Assembly: GCA_026713205.1 (NCBI GenBank)
Contig: JAPOOY010000093.1
Coordinates: forward strand, 1-7,832
Source of the DNA: Bdellovibrionales bacterium
Lineage (GTDB): Bacteria; Bdellovibrionota; Bdellovibrionia; Bdellovibrionales; UBA1609
DNA: 7,832 nucleotides
Reading direction: 5' to 3'
Shown piece after piece: positions 1 through 6,782 of this stretch. Position numbers and translations under genes: made by a program. How positions within the stretch are numbered: the stretch's first letter is position 1; every line of letters begins with the position of its first letter. The notes under the pieces were generated by a model that worked only from the letters and a program-made list of their open reading frames with translations, was not told the DNA's origin and made no database searches.

Positions 1-15
1 AAAGAGCCGGTTATA

Positions 16-1014
16 TTATTTCCCATATCTTTTTCGGATTTTCCAAACAAGAAAAACCGCTAAACTATTAAAAATCAACGATACCATAAATAAGGTAAAT
101 CCCACCGCCGTAAGAGCGGAAAGCTGAAACTCATCCCCTTCCCCGTACTGAGTAGCCAGCATACTGGCCATTGTCTGAGACGGGGCAAAAAGAGAGGGGT
201 CTAAAGATATTTTATTTCCTATCACCATAGTTACGGCCATTGTTTCTCCAAAGGCCCGTCCAAAGCCTAAAATCACCGCGCCCACCAGTCCGGAAAATCC
301 TCCTCTGAGAAGAGCCACTTTAAACATTTCCCACCGTGTAGATCCCAAGCTTAAAACCGCTTCCTTATTCGTATGGGGAATGGAACGAAACACCTCTTTG
401 CTTATGGAGGAAATGGTGGGAGTGATCATAATAGCCAAAATAACTCCGGCACACATCATTCCCACACCATAAAAAGAACCGGAGAAAAGGGCGTAGCCTC
501 CCAGGTATTTGGAAAGAAAAGGTTGTACCGATTCCCGTAAAAACGGAGCTAAAACAAAGACACCCCAAAGTCCATAAACAATGGAGGGAATGGCCGCCAG
601 CATCTCCACAATAAAACCCAAAACAACAGAGAGCCACTTAGGCGCCAGTTCATTTAAAAATAAAGCCAGAGCCAGGCTCACCGGAATAGCCAGACACAAA
701 GCCAGAAGAGAACTTACCACCGTTCCGTAAATCAAAGAGAGCGCGCCATATTCCTGTCTCCAACTGTCCCAAACGGACCTCGTGAAAAATTCCCATTTAA
801 AATGGGAAAAAGCCGGCCAGGATTTTATGAAGATAACAACCGCCATGGAAATAAATAAACCAATAAGAGCCAAAGCGGAGAATCTCACCAAAATGGAAAA
901 TATCTGATCCGGCAGATGAACATCTTTAGGGATGTTTCCGGGAATAATAAGTTCTTTGGAATGAGTTAATCTTTTAAGTGGGAACAAGCCGCCCAAAAGC
1001 TTAAAATTTTTCAT
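16..1014 (-). CDS. pstC: phosphate ABC transporter permease PstC
   Basis: This is one of the two membrane subunits of the high-affinity phosphate importer PstSCAB in the inner membrane. The 332-residue product is about the usual PstC length, with a slightly long hydrophilic N-terminus (residues 1-40). Hydrophobic segments are visible near 42-64, 95-120, 128-158, 184-206, 240-262 and 299-325, matching the six-helix PstC plan. The ATPase-contact (EAA-type) loop is clear at about 206-260: SKEVFRSIP, then EAVLSLGSTRWEMF, then the PstC/PstA signature GRAFGETMAV (252-261). The ATG overlaps the pstS stop in an ATGA arrangement (4 bp), so the two genes are very probably translationally coupled; only a weak AGAAG sits upstream. 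The TAA stop is at 16-18, so pstA and pstB would lie just outside the window. The identification is secure. Confidence 0.95.
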   Translation of the reverse strand: MKNFKLLGGLFPLKRLTHSKELIIPGNIPKDVHLPDQIFSILVRFSALALIGLFISMAVVIFIKSWPAFSHFKWEFFTRSVWDSWRQEYGALSLIYGTVVSSLLALCLAIPVSLALALFLNELAPKWLSVVLGFIVEMLAAIPSIVYGLWGVFVLAPFLRESVQPFLSKYLGGYALFSGSFYGVGMMCAGVILAIMITPTISSISKEVFRSIPHTNKEAVLSLGSTRWEMFKVALLRGGFSGLVGAVILGFGRAFGETMAVTMVIGNKISLDPSLFAPSQTMASMLATQYGEGDEFQLSALTAVGFTLFMVSLIFNSLAVFLVWKIRKRYGK

Positions 1015-2084
1015 TGAAATTGAACTTCTGATAGCTTCTTTCGAGCCACCTGCCTTACACTTTCCGGAAGAGGATTAAAATTAAGCGCTTCGGAAAAACC
1101 TTGTCCATCGTTTAAAGCCCATTTTAAAAACTCCACTAAAATCCGACCTTTTCTTTCCGGCATTTTCCGAGACAAAATAATATAAGTGAACCCGGACAAA
1201 GGATAAGATTCTTCTCCGGGGGGATTTATCATGGAAGCCAGGTAATCTTTATTTTTTTTCATGGCATTTTCCGCGGCGGACATAATGGCTTTGGTCATGG
1301 GAGAGACAAAAGAACCGGATTGATTCTTAATCCTTGCCACAGGTAATTTTTGCACTACAGCATAACTGGCGGAGATATAACCCATCGCCCCCTTCATCTT
1401 ATTGACTAAACCCACCACTCCTTCATTTCCTTTACCTCCCACACCCATAGGCCACTGAACGGATTTTCCTTTTCCAATTTTCTTTAAAAATTCCGGACTC
1501 CACTGAGCCAGAAATTCCGTAAAAAAAGCTGTGGTCCCGCTTCCATCAGCACGATAAACGGTGATTATAGGTTCATCCGGTAAAGAAATATTTTCATTCA
1601 GTTTTTGAAGAGAAGGATGATTCCATTTTTTTATTTTTCCCTGAAAAATATCCGCCAGGACTTTTCCTTCCAACCGGAGAACTTCCCCTTTTTTTAAATC
1701 CAAATTATAGGTTAAAGCAACGGCTCCCAAGGCTGTTGGAATGTGCAGAATCTGCTCTCTTTCCTTTTTCTTCACATCCTTTTCAGAAACCGGCACATCC
1801 GTTGCTCCAAAATCCAATGTTCCCTTTAAAAATTGTCGAATCCCACCACCGCTTCCGATGGATTGATAATTAATAGCCACCTCCGGTTTTAAACGGCGGT
1901 ATTCAGAAAACCATTTTAAATAAAGAATATAGGGAAAAGAGGCTCCCGCCCCATTGATCAATAAAACCTTTTTTGTTTTATCCGATGAGGATTTTTTACT
2001 CCCAATATCGGTTATTTTAGGAGAACATCCCGCCTGAAAAAGGAGTAAAAAAGAAACAATCAATCTATTGAAAAACAGAGCCAT
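1011..2084 (-). CDS. pstS: phosphate-binding protein PstS (lipoprotein)
   Basis: This is the extracytoplasmic phosphate receptor that hands phosphate to PstC/PstA. I chose the ATG at 2084 (357 aa) over the GTG at 2114 for two reasons: AGGA lies 5 nt upstream of the ATG, and the likely promoter would start transcription near 2111, downstream of the GTG. The N-terminus is a lipoprotein signal, with a hydrophobic run then FQAGC and Cys20 as the predicted lipidated residue. The -3 position is Gln, which is not typical. Phosphate-binding motifs follow in family order: GAGASFP (about 45-51), SIGSGGGIRQF (75-85), FGATD (92-96) and RADGSGTT (178-185). The C-terminal half has the expected GYISASYA and PLSGFTYII stretches. 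It is followed directly by pstC. The family is certain; the start is likely. Confidence 0.95.
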   Translation of the reverse strand: MALFFNRLIVSFLLLFQAGCSPKITDIGSKKSSSDKTKKVLLINGAGASFPYILYLKWFSEYRRLKPEVAINYQSIGSGGGIRQFLKGTLDFGATDVPVSEKDVKKKEREQILHIPTALGAVALTYNLDLKKGEVLRLEGKVLADIFQGKIKKWNHPSLQKLNENISLPDEPIITVYRADGSGTTAFFTEFLAQWSPEFLKKIGKGKSVQWPMGVGGKGNEGVVGLVNKMKGAMGYISASYAVVQKLPVARIKNQSGSFVSPMTKAIMSAAENAMKKNKDYLASMINPPGEESYPLSGFTYIILSRKMPERKGRILVEFLKWALNDGQGFSEALNFNPLPESVRQVARKKLSEVQFQ

Positions 2085-2117
2085 TTTTCCTGATAGTGAA
2101 CCAAACACTTGCACGCT

Positions 2118-2146
2118 ATTTTAAGTTTCTGGAATTTGCAAATCAA
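2118..2146 (-). promoter_or_regulatory. candidate sigma70-type promoter of pstS-pstC
   Basis: On the minus strand TTGATT (2146-2141) and TAAAAT (2123-2118) are separated by exactly 17 nt. Transcription would start near 2111, giving a leader of about 27 nt with an AGGA site before the pstS ATG at 2084. A perfect 10-bp palindrome, ATTTGCAAAT (2134-2143), lies between and across the two hexamers and could be an operator. I could not recognise a clear PhoB box (direct CTGTCAT-like repeats), so phosphate control is plausible for the gene but not shown here. Confidence 0.5.
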
Positions 2147-2294
2147 AAAAATCTTCATGTAAAAGAAATACCGGGTGCAAGGTCCGCCTTATGGGAGTCA
2201 TTGCCCCATTCCTACAAAACCTTCTATTGATTGGTTCAGGCAAAGGACTTCATTTTACCCTCCAAAAAAGAGGGAAATCTAACCTTGCAATGCG

Positions 2295-2666
2295 TTATTC
2301 TCTCAGGTCTTTAGAATCCGATGGCGCGGGAACAGGATATTTTTCAGCATTTTTTTTCAACTTATTCTGAAGACATCGGGTGAGATCAAATTGATATTTT
2401 TGAGCAAACCGCAAAATAAAACAAAGGGTGTCCGCCAGCTCTTCACCAATGCTCTCTCTTTCCTTGAAATCCCCCATTAAAGCCAAACTGTCTGTCTCTG
2501 AACGAAAACGGAAAATTTCCAAAAGCTCACAAGCCTCTGTAACCATGCCCACAGCCAAATCCTTAGGATTATGAGGTTCATCCCACCCCCGTTCCTCACA
2601 AAAATGCCTCACAATGTTTTTTAAATCCTGAAGAGTGGCGCTTTTATCCGTTTTTATATCTTTCAT
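2295..2666 (-). CDS. MazG-like nucleotide pyrophosphohydrolase (dCTPase/RS21-C6 type)
   Basis: This is a small all-alpha NTP pyrophosphohydrolase, predicted to hydrolyse a (deoxy)nucleoside triphosphate to the monophosphate and PPi in the cytosol, probably as nucleotide-pool housecleaning. The 123-residue length fits the single-domain RS21-C6/DCTPP1 branch rather than full-length MazG, which has two such domains. The metal-binding helices are complete: E44xxE47 (with E50) in EACELLEIFRF, and E76xxD79 in EELADTLCFIL. Also family-like are the upstream ERGWDEPHNPKDLA segment (25-38) and the C-terminal NKLKKNAEKYP. The start is well supported: AGGAGGA (2677-2671) lies 4 nt before the ATG. It begins 18 bp after the ankyrin-like gene, so the two are probably co-transcribed. 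The exact substrate (dCTP or another NTP) cannot be read from the sequence. Confidence 0.88.
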   Translation of the reverse strand: MKDIKTDKSATLQDLKNIVRHFCEERGWDEPHNPKDLAVGMVTEACELLEIFRFRSETDSLALMGDFKERESIGEELADTLCFILRFAQKYQFDLTRCLQNKLKKNAEKYPVPAPSDSKDLRE

Positions 2667-2684
2667 AATTTCCTCCTGACAATT

Positions 2685-4100
2685 TTAAATATCCCAAGCG
2701 GTTTGACACAAATCTGTTGAATCTTCTCTATCACTCTCCTCCCGGCTTAAAAGCTCAGCTTCCAATGTGTCAATTATTTCCTCCACCTGTCGCAAAAAAG
2801 TATCATCCCCTGCCTTTTCATTATATTCTACAATCCTTGATCCTAAAACCTCAATATATCTAAATAAATGAGGCGCAATATCCGGATCACTTTCTCCGGA
2901 AATAAATTTATTAACTTCTTTTTGCAAAAACTGAATTCCTTCCTTTATATCTTTTTCCTGAGGTTTTATAGACATATTAAAATCAACTTTCTTCCAAGGA
3001 GGCTTTGGATCTTGCGCCTGTAACTCCTCATTACTTTCTTCTTGATTTTGTTTCACCGGCTTTATTCCCTGTTCCTGTTCACCGGGTTTTTCTCCATTAT
3101 CGGAATTTTCCTCATTTGAACCAAAACCATTCTGATCCCGATTACCCTGACCGAATCTGTAGATGCTCTTCTCCCGCTCAAGGCGTTTCGCTCTTGTATT
3201 TCCAGAGCCAGGAAGATCCTGGAATCGTAAGGCTCCTTTTTCTGAAAAAAGCGTTGCTACTCGTCCGATAATACCCTGAGTATTACTCCTAATATAAAGA
3301 TTAGTCTCTTGATCCTGTAATGCCAAGTCATAAGAGGTTTTATCAAACTTATTTGGTTTATTTAAAAGATGGGAAATTTTTGGAAAAAAATCTTCATGGA
3401 AGAGTATTTTGAAAACATTTTCAAAACCGATAGAGGGACCTAAAAAGACAAAATGAACAATGTTGTCCCCATGTTCATTTACATCCTCCAGGTTTATTCT
3501 CGGATGATTCTTAAAAAAATGTATGGCTTCAATATTCTGTAATGCAATAGCGCCAAATAAAGGATTGGGAATTAAAAAATCCTGCGGTCCCATGCTCCCG
3601 TTTTCCGTAAAAAATTGAGTCATGTCCATATTTTCAAATCGCAAGGAAGAGTAAAGCATATAGGGATCCTCGCGTATCCACGAAGAAAGCCTCTCATCAG
3701 TTTTAAAAAGATCCTTAAGATAAGGATTATTTTGTTTGTCTTCAAACAACTTCTTCAAAATTTTATCTTTATCTTCAACCCTCTTTACTTCTTTAGCTGA
3801 TATCTCATTTTGATTTTCTTTTAAAAGCTCATCTTCCGCCAACTCCTCCTGTTCTTCCCCCAGCTCATTTTCTATCTCTCTAAATTCAACTTCTTCTCTG
3901 CCAACTGTCTCCCTTTTCCTGCCTCTTTCCTTCTCCAGATCCGACAAAAGGTAAAGAGTTTCGCGAATCTCGGCTTTTTTCTCTTCAGATAAAGCATCCT
4001 CTTCCTTTTGCTCTTGAGAATAAGCGGGACTGATCGTCAATGAAAAAAACCAGAAACCTATAAAACCGGAAAGAAAAATTATATATTTCACCTTAAACAT
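2685..4100 (-). CDS. exported protein with ankyrin-like repeats, function unknown
   Basis: I do not recognise this 471-residue protein as a named family. Residues 1-28 form a signal peptide (MFKVK, a long hydrophobic stretch, then AYS before Q29), so it is probably exported. Residues 30-125 are highly charged, rich in E, K and R, and look helical or coiled-coil. Residues 178-262 resemble two or three degenerate ankyrin repeats: NPLFGAIALQNIEAIHFF, then NLEDVNEHGDNIVHFVF, then NKPNKFDKTSYDLAL. Residues 300-370 are a low-complexity linker rich in Q, N, E and G. A second helical region spans about 380-455. There is no Shine-Dalgarno before the ATG, although a promoter lies just upstream. Ankyrin repeats bind proteins, so an interaction role in the envelope or outside the cell is inference only. 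Confidence 0.8.
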   Translation of the reverse strand: MFKVKYIIFLSGFIGFWFFSLTISPAYSQEQKEEDALSEEKKAEIRETLYLLSDLEKERGRKRETVGREEVEFREIENELGEEQEELAEDELLKENQNEISAKEVKRVEDKDKILKKLFEDKQNNPYLKDLFKTDERLSSWIREDPYMLYSSLRFENMDMTQFFTENGSMGPQDFLIPNPLFGAIALQNIEAIHFFKNHPRINLEDVNEHGDNIVHFVFLGPSIGFENVFKILFHEDFFPKISHLLNKPNKFDKTSYDLALQDQETNLYIRSNTQGIIGRVATLFSEKGALRFQDLPGSGNTRAKRLEREKSIYRFGQGNRDQNGFGSNEENSDNGEKPGEQEQGIKPVKQNQEESNEELQAQDPKPPWKKVDFNMSIKPQEKDIKEGIQFLQKEVNKFISGESDPDIAPHLFRYIEVLGSRIVEYNEKAGDDTFLRQVEEIIDTLEAELLSREESDREDSTDLCQTAWDI

Positions 4101-4108
4101 TAAAACGG

Positions 4109-4137
4109 ATACTATAAAAAACTTGATATCAAATCAA
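4109..4137 (-). promoter_or_regulatory. candidate promoter, possibly leaderless, of the ankyrin-like gene
   Basis: On the minus strand TTGATT (4137-4132) and TAGTAT (4114-4109) are 17 nt apart. An alternative -10, TATAGT at 4116-4111, would give 15 nt. With the first choice, transcription would start within about 1-2 nt of the ATG at 4100, which fits the absence of a ribosome binding site. The spacer contains a perfect palindrome, TTGATATCAA (4123-4132). The region is AT-rich, so chance matches are likely and confidence is limited. Confidence 0.35.
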
Positions 4138-4243
4138 TATTAAAAAAATTTATGCTTCTCTTATCTAAAAATTCAGATTTTTGTTCAAGGAAAATAAGTC
4201 CTTTTTAACATTCCTGTCAGAAAGCCCTTCAGACTTTCCAACT

Positions 4244-4467
4244 TATACCAATCCGGTTTGAAATTTGCGATTTTCCACGGCACATAAAATTAGCCCTTCC
4301 TTAAGCGAATAGAGGGGTCAAAAGTGAGTTCGGCTTTGACACAGCAGCGGCCAAAGGTCGCTCTGTGGCAAAACGCATGTTTGAACTTTTGACCCCTCTA
4401 TTCGCTTAAGGAAGGGGGTAAGCATTCTTTCATCTAAAAATCGCAAATATCAAACCGGGCCCATATA
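4244..4467. repeat. outer inverted-repeat module enclosing hairpin copy 1
   Basis: The module begins with TATACCAATCCGGTTTGA (4244-4261). Its left arm, 4253-4274, is complementary to 4437-4458 at 21 of 22 positions. The terminal TATACCAAT itself is poorly preserved on the right (GCCCATATA, 4459-4467), so that end looks decayed. Hairpin copy 1 sits inside. The first 18 nt recur exactly on the minus strand at 6696-6679. Together with the hairpin this fills most of the 410-bp gap between the flanking genes; in the rest (4138-4243 and 4468-4510) I see only AT-rich DNA with no gene. Confidence 0.7.
4294..4416 (+). repeat. long hairpin element, copy 1 (variable arms, conserved core)
   Basis: This 123-bp element has a left arm at 4294-4325 that is perfectly complementary to the right arm at 4385-4416 (32 of 32). 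The 59-nt core is 4326-4384. In the core, TTTG-A-CACAG pairs with CTGTG-G-CAAA, and GCGGCC closes on GGTCGC over an AAA triloop. The flanking GAGTTCGGC and ACGCATGTTTGA stay unpaired. The 12 nt of arm next to the core (GGGGTCAAAAGT) are shared with the other copies; the outer 20 nt (starting CCCTTCCTTAAG) are private to this copy. It lies downstream of the minus-strand GT-C gene and could end or stabilise its transcript. Confidence 0.9.
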
Positions 4468-4510
4468 AAAACTTCAAAAATTTAAAGGTGCGGAGCAAAT
4501 GAGTCTATTT

Positions 4511-6292
4511 TTAAAAGAAAACATCATAAATAAAAAGGCCCTTTACAGAATCCAGAGGAGATATTCCCTGAGGTGGGGGAATATAAAAAAGGACTAAAAA
4601 CTTCGCTTCCGGAGGAGGAGGAACAGTCAATCCCTTTATAAAACCCTTCCGACTGTAAGCGCATCGCGGCTTAAGAGAACGGGAAGAAGAGAGAGAATCC
4701 AGACAAAGACCATAGGGTTTGTTCGTAACAAACGGCCGTTGGAATTTATCCAGAAACATATACCAATAAAGTCGTTTTTTTTCAGAAAAAGAGGTGTTTA
4801 CTTTTTTCTCCAATTTTTTAAGAAGAAGTTTCCCGGAAAATTGATTTAAAGAAGAAAGCGGAACCTTCAGGGAACGATAATAAATCTGACTTTGAACATT
4901 AATAAATTTCTCCTCCCTCTTCGTTGTCTCATTAAGCATTTTACTTAATATTGTGGCTGCCGCATTAAAAATCACATCTGTTTTATGGTCCTTAATATAA
5001 TCCGTCAAAGGCAGTCTATGAGCTTCATAAGGCCCTAAAAACCAATGCCGGCTCCTGAGATGTATTAAAAAGGCATGAGGATCATAGATTGAAAGAGAAG
5101 GAAAATCTTGAAAAAAACCACTAACCTGAGCGATTAACTTCCGCTGTCTAAAATTGTTATACCTTTTATAAGTAACAAAACCTTTCAAAAACAAAGCTAT
5201 CGCTCCATAAACAAATAAAAAAATTAAAAAACCTTTTATGAATTGAGAGGAGTACAATTTATCCCTCAATTTTAAATAAATAGGATCTGTAAAGAAATGA
5301 AAAAGGAACCAAGGTGTTAAAGCGCACACAAAAAAAGGTTTCGGTTGAGGGTGAAATATAAAAAAGAACAATAGAAAAACAAAAGAGGTGTCAAACAAGC
5401 TCCACTTTCTTTCCTTGGAAAGTATTGTCCGGTAAAAAACAAATCCTGTTTTCAGAAAAATAATAAAAACAATCTGTGGGTTTTTAAAGAGAAAGCTGGA
5501 GAAAAGAGACAGTTCTGTCCAGGGGGTAAAAAAACCCCGATCCTTAATAAAAACCCACACATCTTTTAAATTGCCTTTATAAAAACCGGCGCTGCTTTCT
5601 ATAGCTTTAAGAAAAAAAGGGTCCTGAAAAACAAAAGCAATAAGAGCCATTCCAAAAAGAAAAAGGAGGCTTCTTTTTAAAGTTAAAAATTTTATTCTTT
5701 TCTGCCGGAAAGATTCTTTTAAAAGACAGCCCACCCAAAAGAGCCAATACACTCCCTTAGGAGAGACAAGCAACATGGAAACGAAAACCGCCAAAATAAG
5801 AAAAACCGTTGAACTGTCTTTTGATTTTTGCTCAGAATCTTTCAAGGATAAAAACAGAGCCAGAAATCCCAAAGTGGAAATAAGCATATCCGAGCGAATG
5901 CGAAACCCTCTTGTGAGAAAAATATGTGAACTGATGAAAACCAAAAGAGCTATGAGTCCATTATGAGAATCTGTCTTTTTCCTGATAGTTGAGTACAAAA
6001 GAAAAGAGAGAACAGCGCCATTAAACGCAAAAAGTATCCGGTTGAATAGGACGGGATACATATTGAGGGCTGTTGAAATATGAAAGGACAGAAATAACAA
6101 AAGATTATAGAAAGGCTTTAAGGAAAAAAGATAATGGATTGAATCTTTAGTGAACATATGCCGGGCCACCAAAGAGGGATGAACTTCGGAAGAGGTCCAA
6201 TAAGTCACACATCCAAGCCAAAGGAAGGCCAGAAAAAATGAAAGAAAAACCGCCGGAAGAAGCTTTGGATTTTTCAGGACTTTAAATGTCAT
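4511..6292 (-). CDS. GT-C type polytopic membrane glycosyltransferase (PMT_2/ArnT-like)
   Basis: This is predicted to be an integral membrane enzyme using a polyprenyl-phosphate sugar donor to glycosylate an envelope lipid, glycan or protein. From the ATG at 6292 the product has 593 residues, close to ArnT/PMT-type enzymes. About 11-12 hydrophobic helices fill the first ~375 residues, followed by a C-terminal domain of about 200 residues probably outside the membrane. After the first helix, TSSEVHPSLVARHMF (about 33-47) is where GT-C enzymes carry an acidic catalytic residue; Glu36 is the candidate. FRIRSDMLISTLGFLALFL (130-148) resembles the conserved RxD-then-helix segment of this superfamily. 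The frame stays open to a TTG at 6328 (605 aa). It diverges from the GT2 gene across a repeat-filled gap. Acceptor and sugar cannot be read from the sequence. Confidence 0.75.
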   Translation of the reverse strand: MTFKVLKNPKLLPAVFLSFFLAFLWLGCVTYWTSSEVHPSLVARHMFTKDSIHYLFSLKPFYNLLLFLSFHISTALNMYPVLFNRILFAFNGAVLSFLLYSTIRKKTDSHNGLIALLVFISSHIFLTRGFRIRSDMLISTLGFLALFLSLKDSEQKSKDSSTVFLILAVFVSMLLVSPKGVYWLFWVGCLLKESFRQKRIKFLTLKRSLLFLFGMALIAFVFQDPFFLKAIESSAGFYKGNLKDVWVFIKDRGFFTPWTELSLFSSFLFKNPQIVFIIFLKTGFVFYRTILSKERKWSLFDTSFVFLLFFFIFHPQPKPFFVCALTPWFLFHFFTDPIYLKLRDKLYSSQFIKGFLIFLFVYGAIALFLKGFVTYKRYNNFRQRKLIAQVSGFFQDFPSLSIYDPHAFLIHLRSRHWFLGPYEAHRLPLTDYIKDHKTDVIFNAAATILSKMLNETTKREEKFINVQSQIYYRSLKVPLSSLNQFSGKLLLKKLEKKVNTSFSEKKRLYWYMFLDKFQRPFVTNKPYGLCLDSLSSSRSLKPRCAYSRKGFIKGLTVPPPPEAKFLVLFYIPPPQGISPLDSVKGLFIYDVFF

Positions 6293-6312
6293 GATATATT
6301 TGATGGATATAT

Positions 6313-6319
6313 CTCCTCC
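6313..6319 (-). promoter_or_regulatory. strong but misplaced Shine-Dalgarno of the GT-C gene
   Basis: GGAGGAG on the minus strand (6319-6313) is the best ribosome binding site near this gene, but it lies 20 nt from the nearest ATG (6292) and inside the extension that begins with TTG at 6328. Between them the frame offers only ATA and ATC codons. Either the ATG is used at long spacing, a rare start is used, or translation starts at the TTG, where only a weak GGAAAA is seen. Confidence 0.35.
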
Positions 6320-6338
6320 GGCTTGCAATTTTCCGGCT

Positions 6339-6367
6339 CTTCATAAGAAAAAATACTTACACCCTTT
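6339..6367 (-). repeat. 29-nt repeat module R, copy next to the GT-C gene
   Basis: Read on the minus strand, these 29 nt (AAAGGGTGTAAG, then a T-run, ending CTTATGAAG) match 7804-7832 on the plus strand at 28 of 29 positions. A shorter, more diverged version follows hairpin copy 1 at about 4412-4432. Here the module abuts the outer terminal repeat (TATACC at 6369) rather than a hairpin arm. It lies about 10-45 bp upstream of the GT-C start. Confidence 0.75.
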
Positions 6368-6416
6368 CTATACCAATCGTGTTTTAGGTTTCCGTTTTCT
6401 TATCCCGGCTTTAGAG

Positions 6417-6539
6417 ATGACTTTCAAGGCCAAAGGGAGGTTAAAAGTTCAGACATGCGTTTTGCCACAGCGCAACCTTCGGTCGCTACTGTGTCAAAGC
6501 CGAACTCACTTTTAACCTCCCTTTGGCCTTGAAAGTCAT
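6417..6539 (-). repeat. long hairpin element, copy 2 (inverted orientation)
   Basis: This 123-bp element lies in the opposite orientation to copies 1 and 3. Arms 6417-6448 and 6508-6539 are perfectly complementary (32 of 32), around a 59-nt core at 6449-6507. On the minus strand the inner stem is GCGACC-GAA-GGTTGC, where the C-to-T change leaves a G-T wobble and pairing is kept. The outer 20 nt of the arm (starting ATGACTTTCAAGG) are unrelated to those of copies 1 and 3, while the inner 12 nt (GAGGTTAAAAGT) are similar. It sits between the divergent start sites of the GT-C and GT2 genes. Confidence 0.9.
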
Positions 6540-6623
6540 GAGCAAAACCGGAAATCTCAAACACGATCGTATAAAGTCTGATATTAAGACTCTTGTTGTT
6601 TTTTCATTCTATATTCCTCTGGC

Positions 6624-6696
6624 TCAAGTTTTAAGGTTTTCTTTTAAGGCTAAAATACATCCTGCATTTTTTAAAACCTCAAACCGGATTGGTATA
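6624..6696. repeat. small degenerate palindromic unit without core
   Basis: GTTTTAAGGTTTT (6628-6640) faces AAAACCTCAAAC (6673-6684), an imperfect inverted repeat with one gap. The right side continues into the CCGGATTGGTATA terminus ending at 6696. It looks like a short or decayed version of the outer module lacking the conserved hairpin core. The left side is poorly conserved, so its limit is uncertain. Confidence 0.4.
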
Positions 6697-6782
6697 AATA
6701 TATGAATAAAATCCATGAAATTTCAAATAAAACCAGTATATACTAAGATAGGCTGAGGTTTCCACTTCTTCTTGCTTTTATA

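Larger units (their letters stand above)
6369..6696. repeat. outer inverted-repeat module(s) enclosing hairpin copy 2
   Basis: The left end, TATACCAATCGTGTTTTAGG (6369-), and the right end on the minus strand, TATACCAATCCGGTTTGAGG (6696-), agree at about 20 of the first 23 positions, as terminal inverted repeats of a small non-autonomous element would. A second inward-facing copy of the terminus, TATACGATCGTGTTTGAG, lies at 6573-6544 on the minus strand and pairs with 6369-6398 at most positions. This suggests a hairpin-bearing unit (6369-6573) followed by a smaller unit ending at 6696. These modules and the hairpin account for most of the 490-bp gap between the two glycosyltransferase genes. 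Confidence 0.65.

Noticed and set aside
2258..2274. Possible terminator downstream of the MazG-like gene (CCCTC/GAGGG stem)
   Set aside because: Only five base pairs and no T-tract follows on the minus strand (TAAAATGAAG); not convincing.
2115..2294. Pho box upstream of pstS
   Set aside because: I looked for paired CTGTCAT-like repeats near the -35 region and found none that is convincing.
3005..3271. 88-codon plus-strand frame opposite the ankyrin-like gene
   Set aside because: Shadow of the charged, low-complexity coding region on the minus strand; no ribosome binding site or family resemblance.
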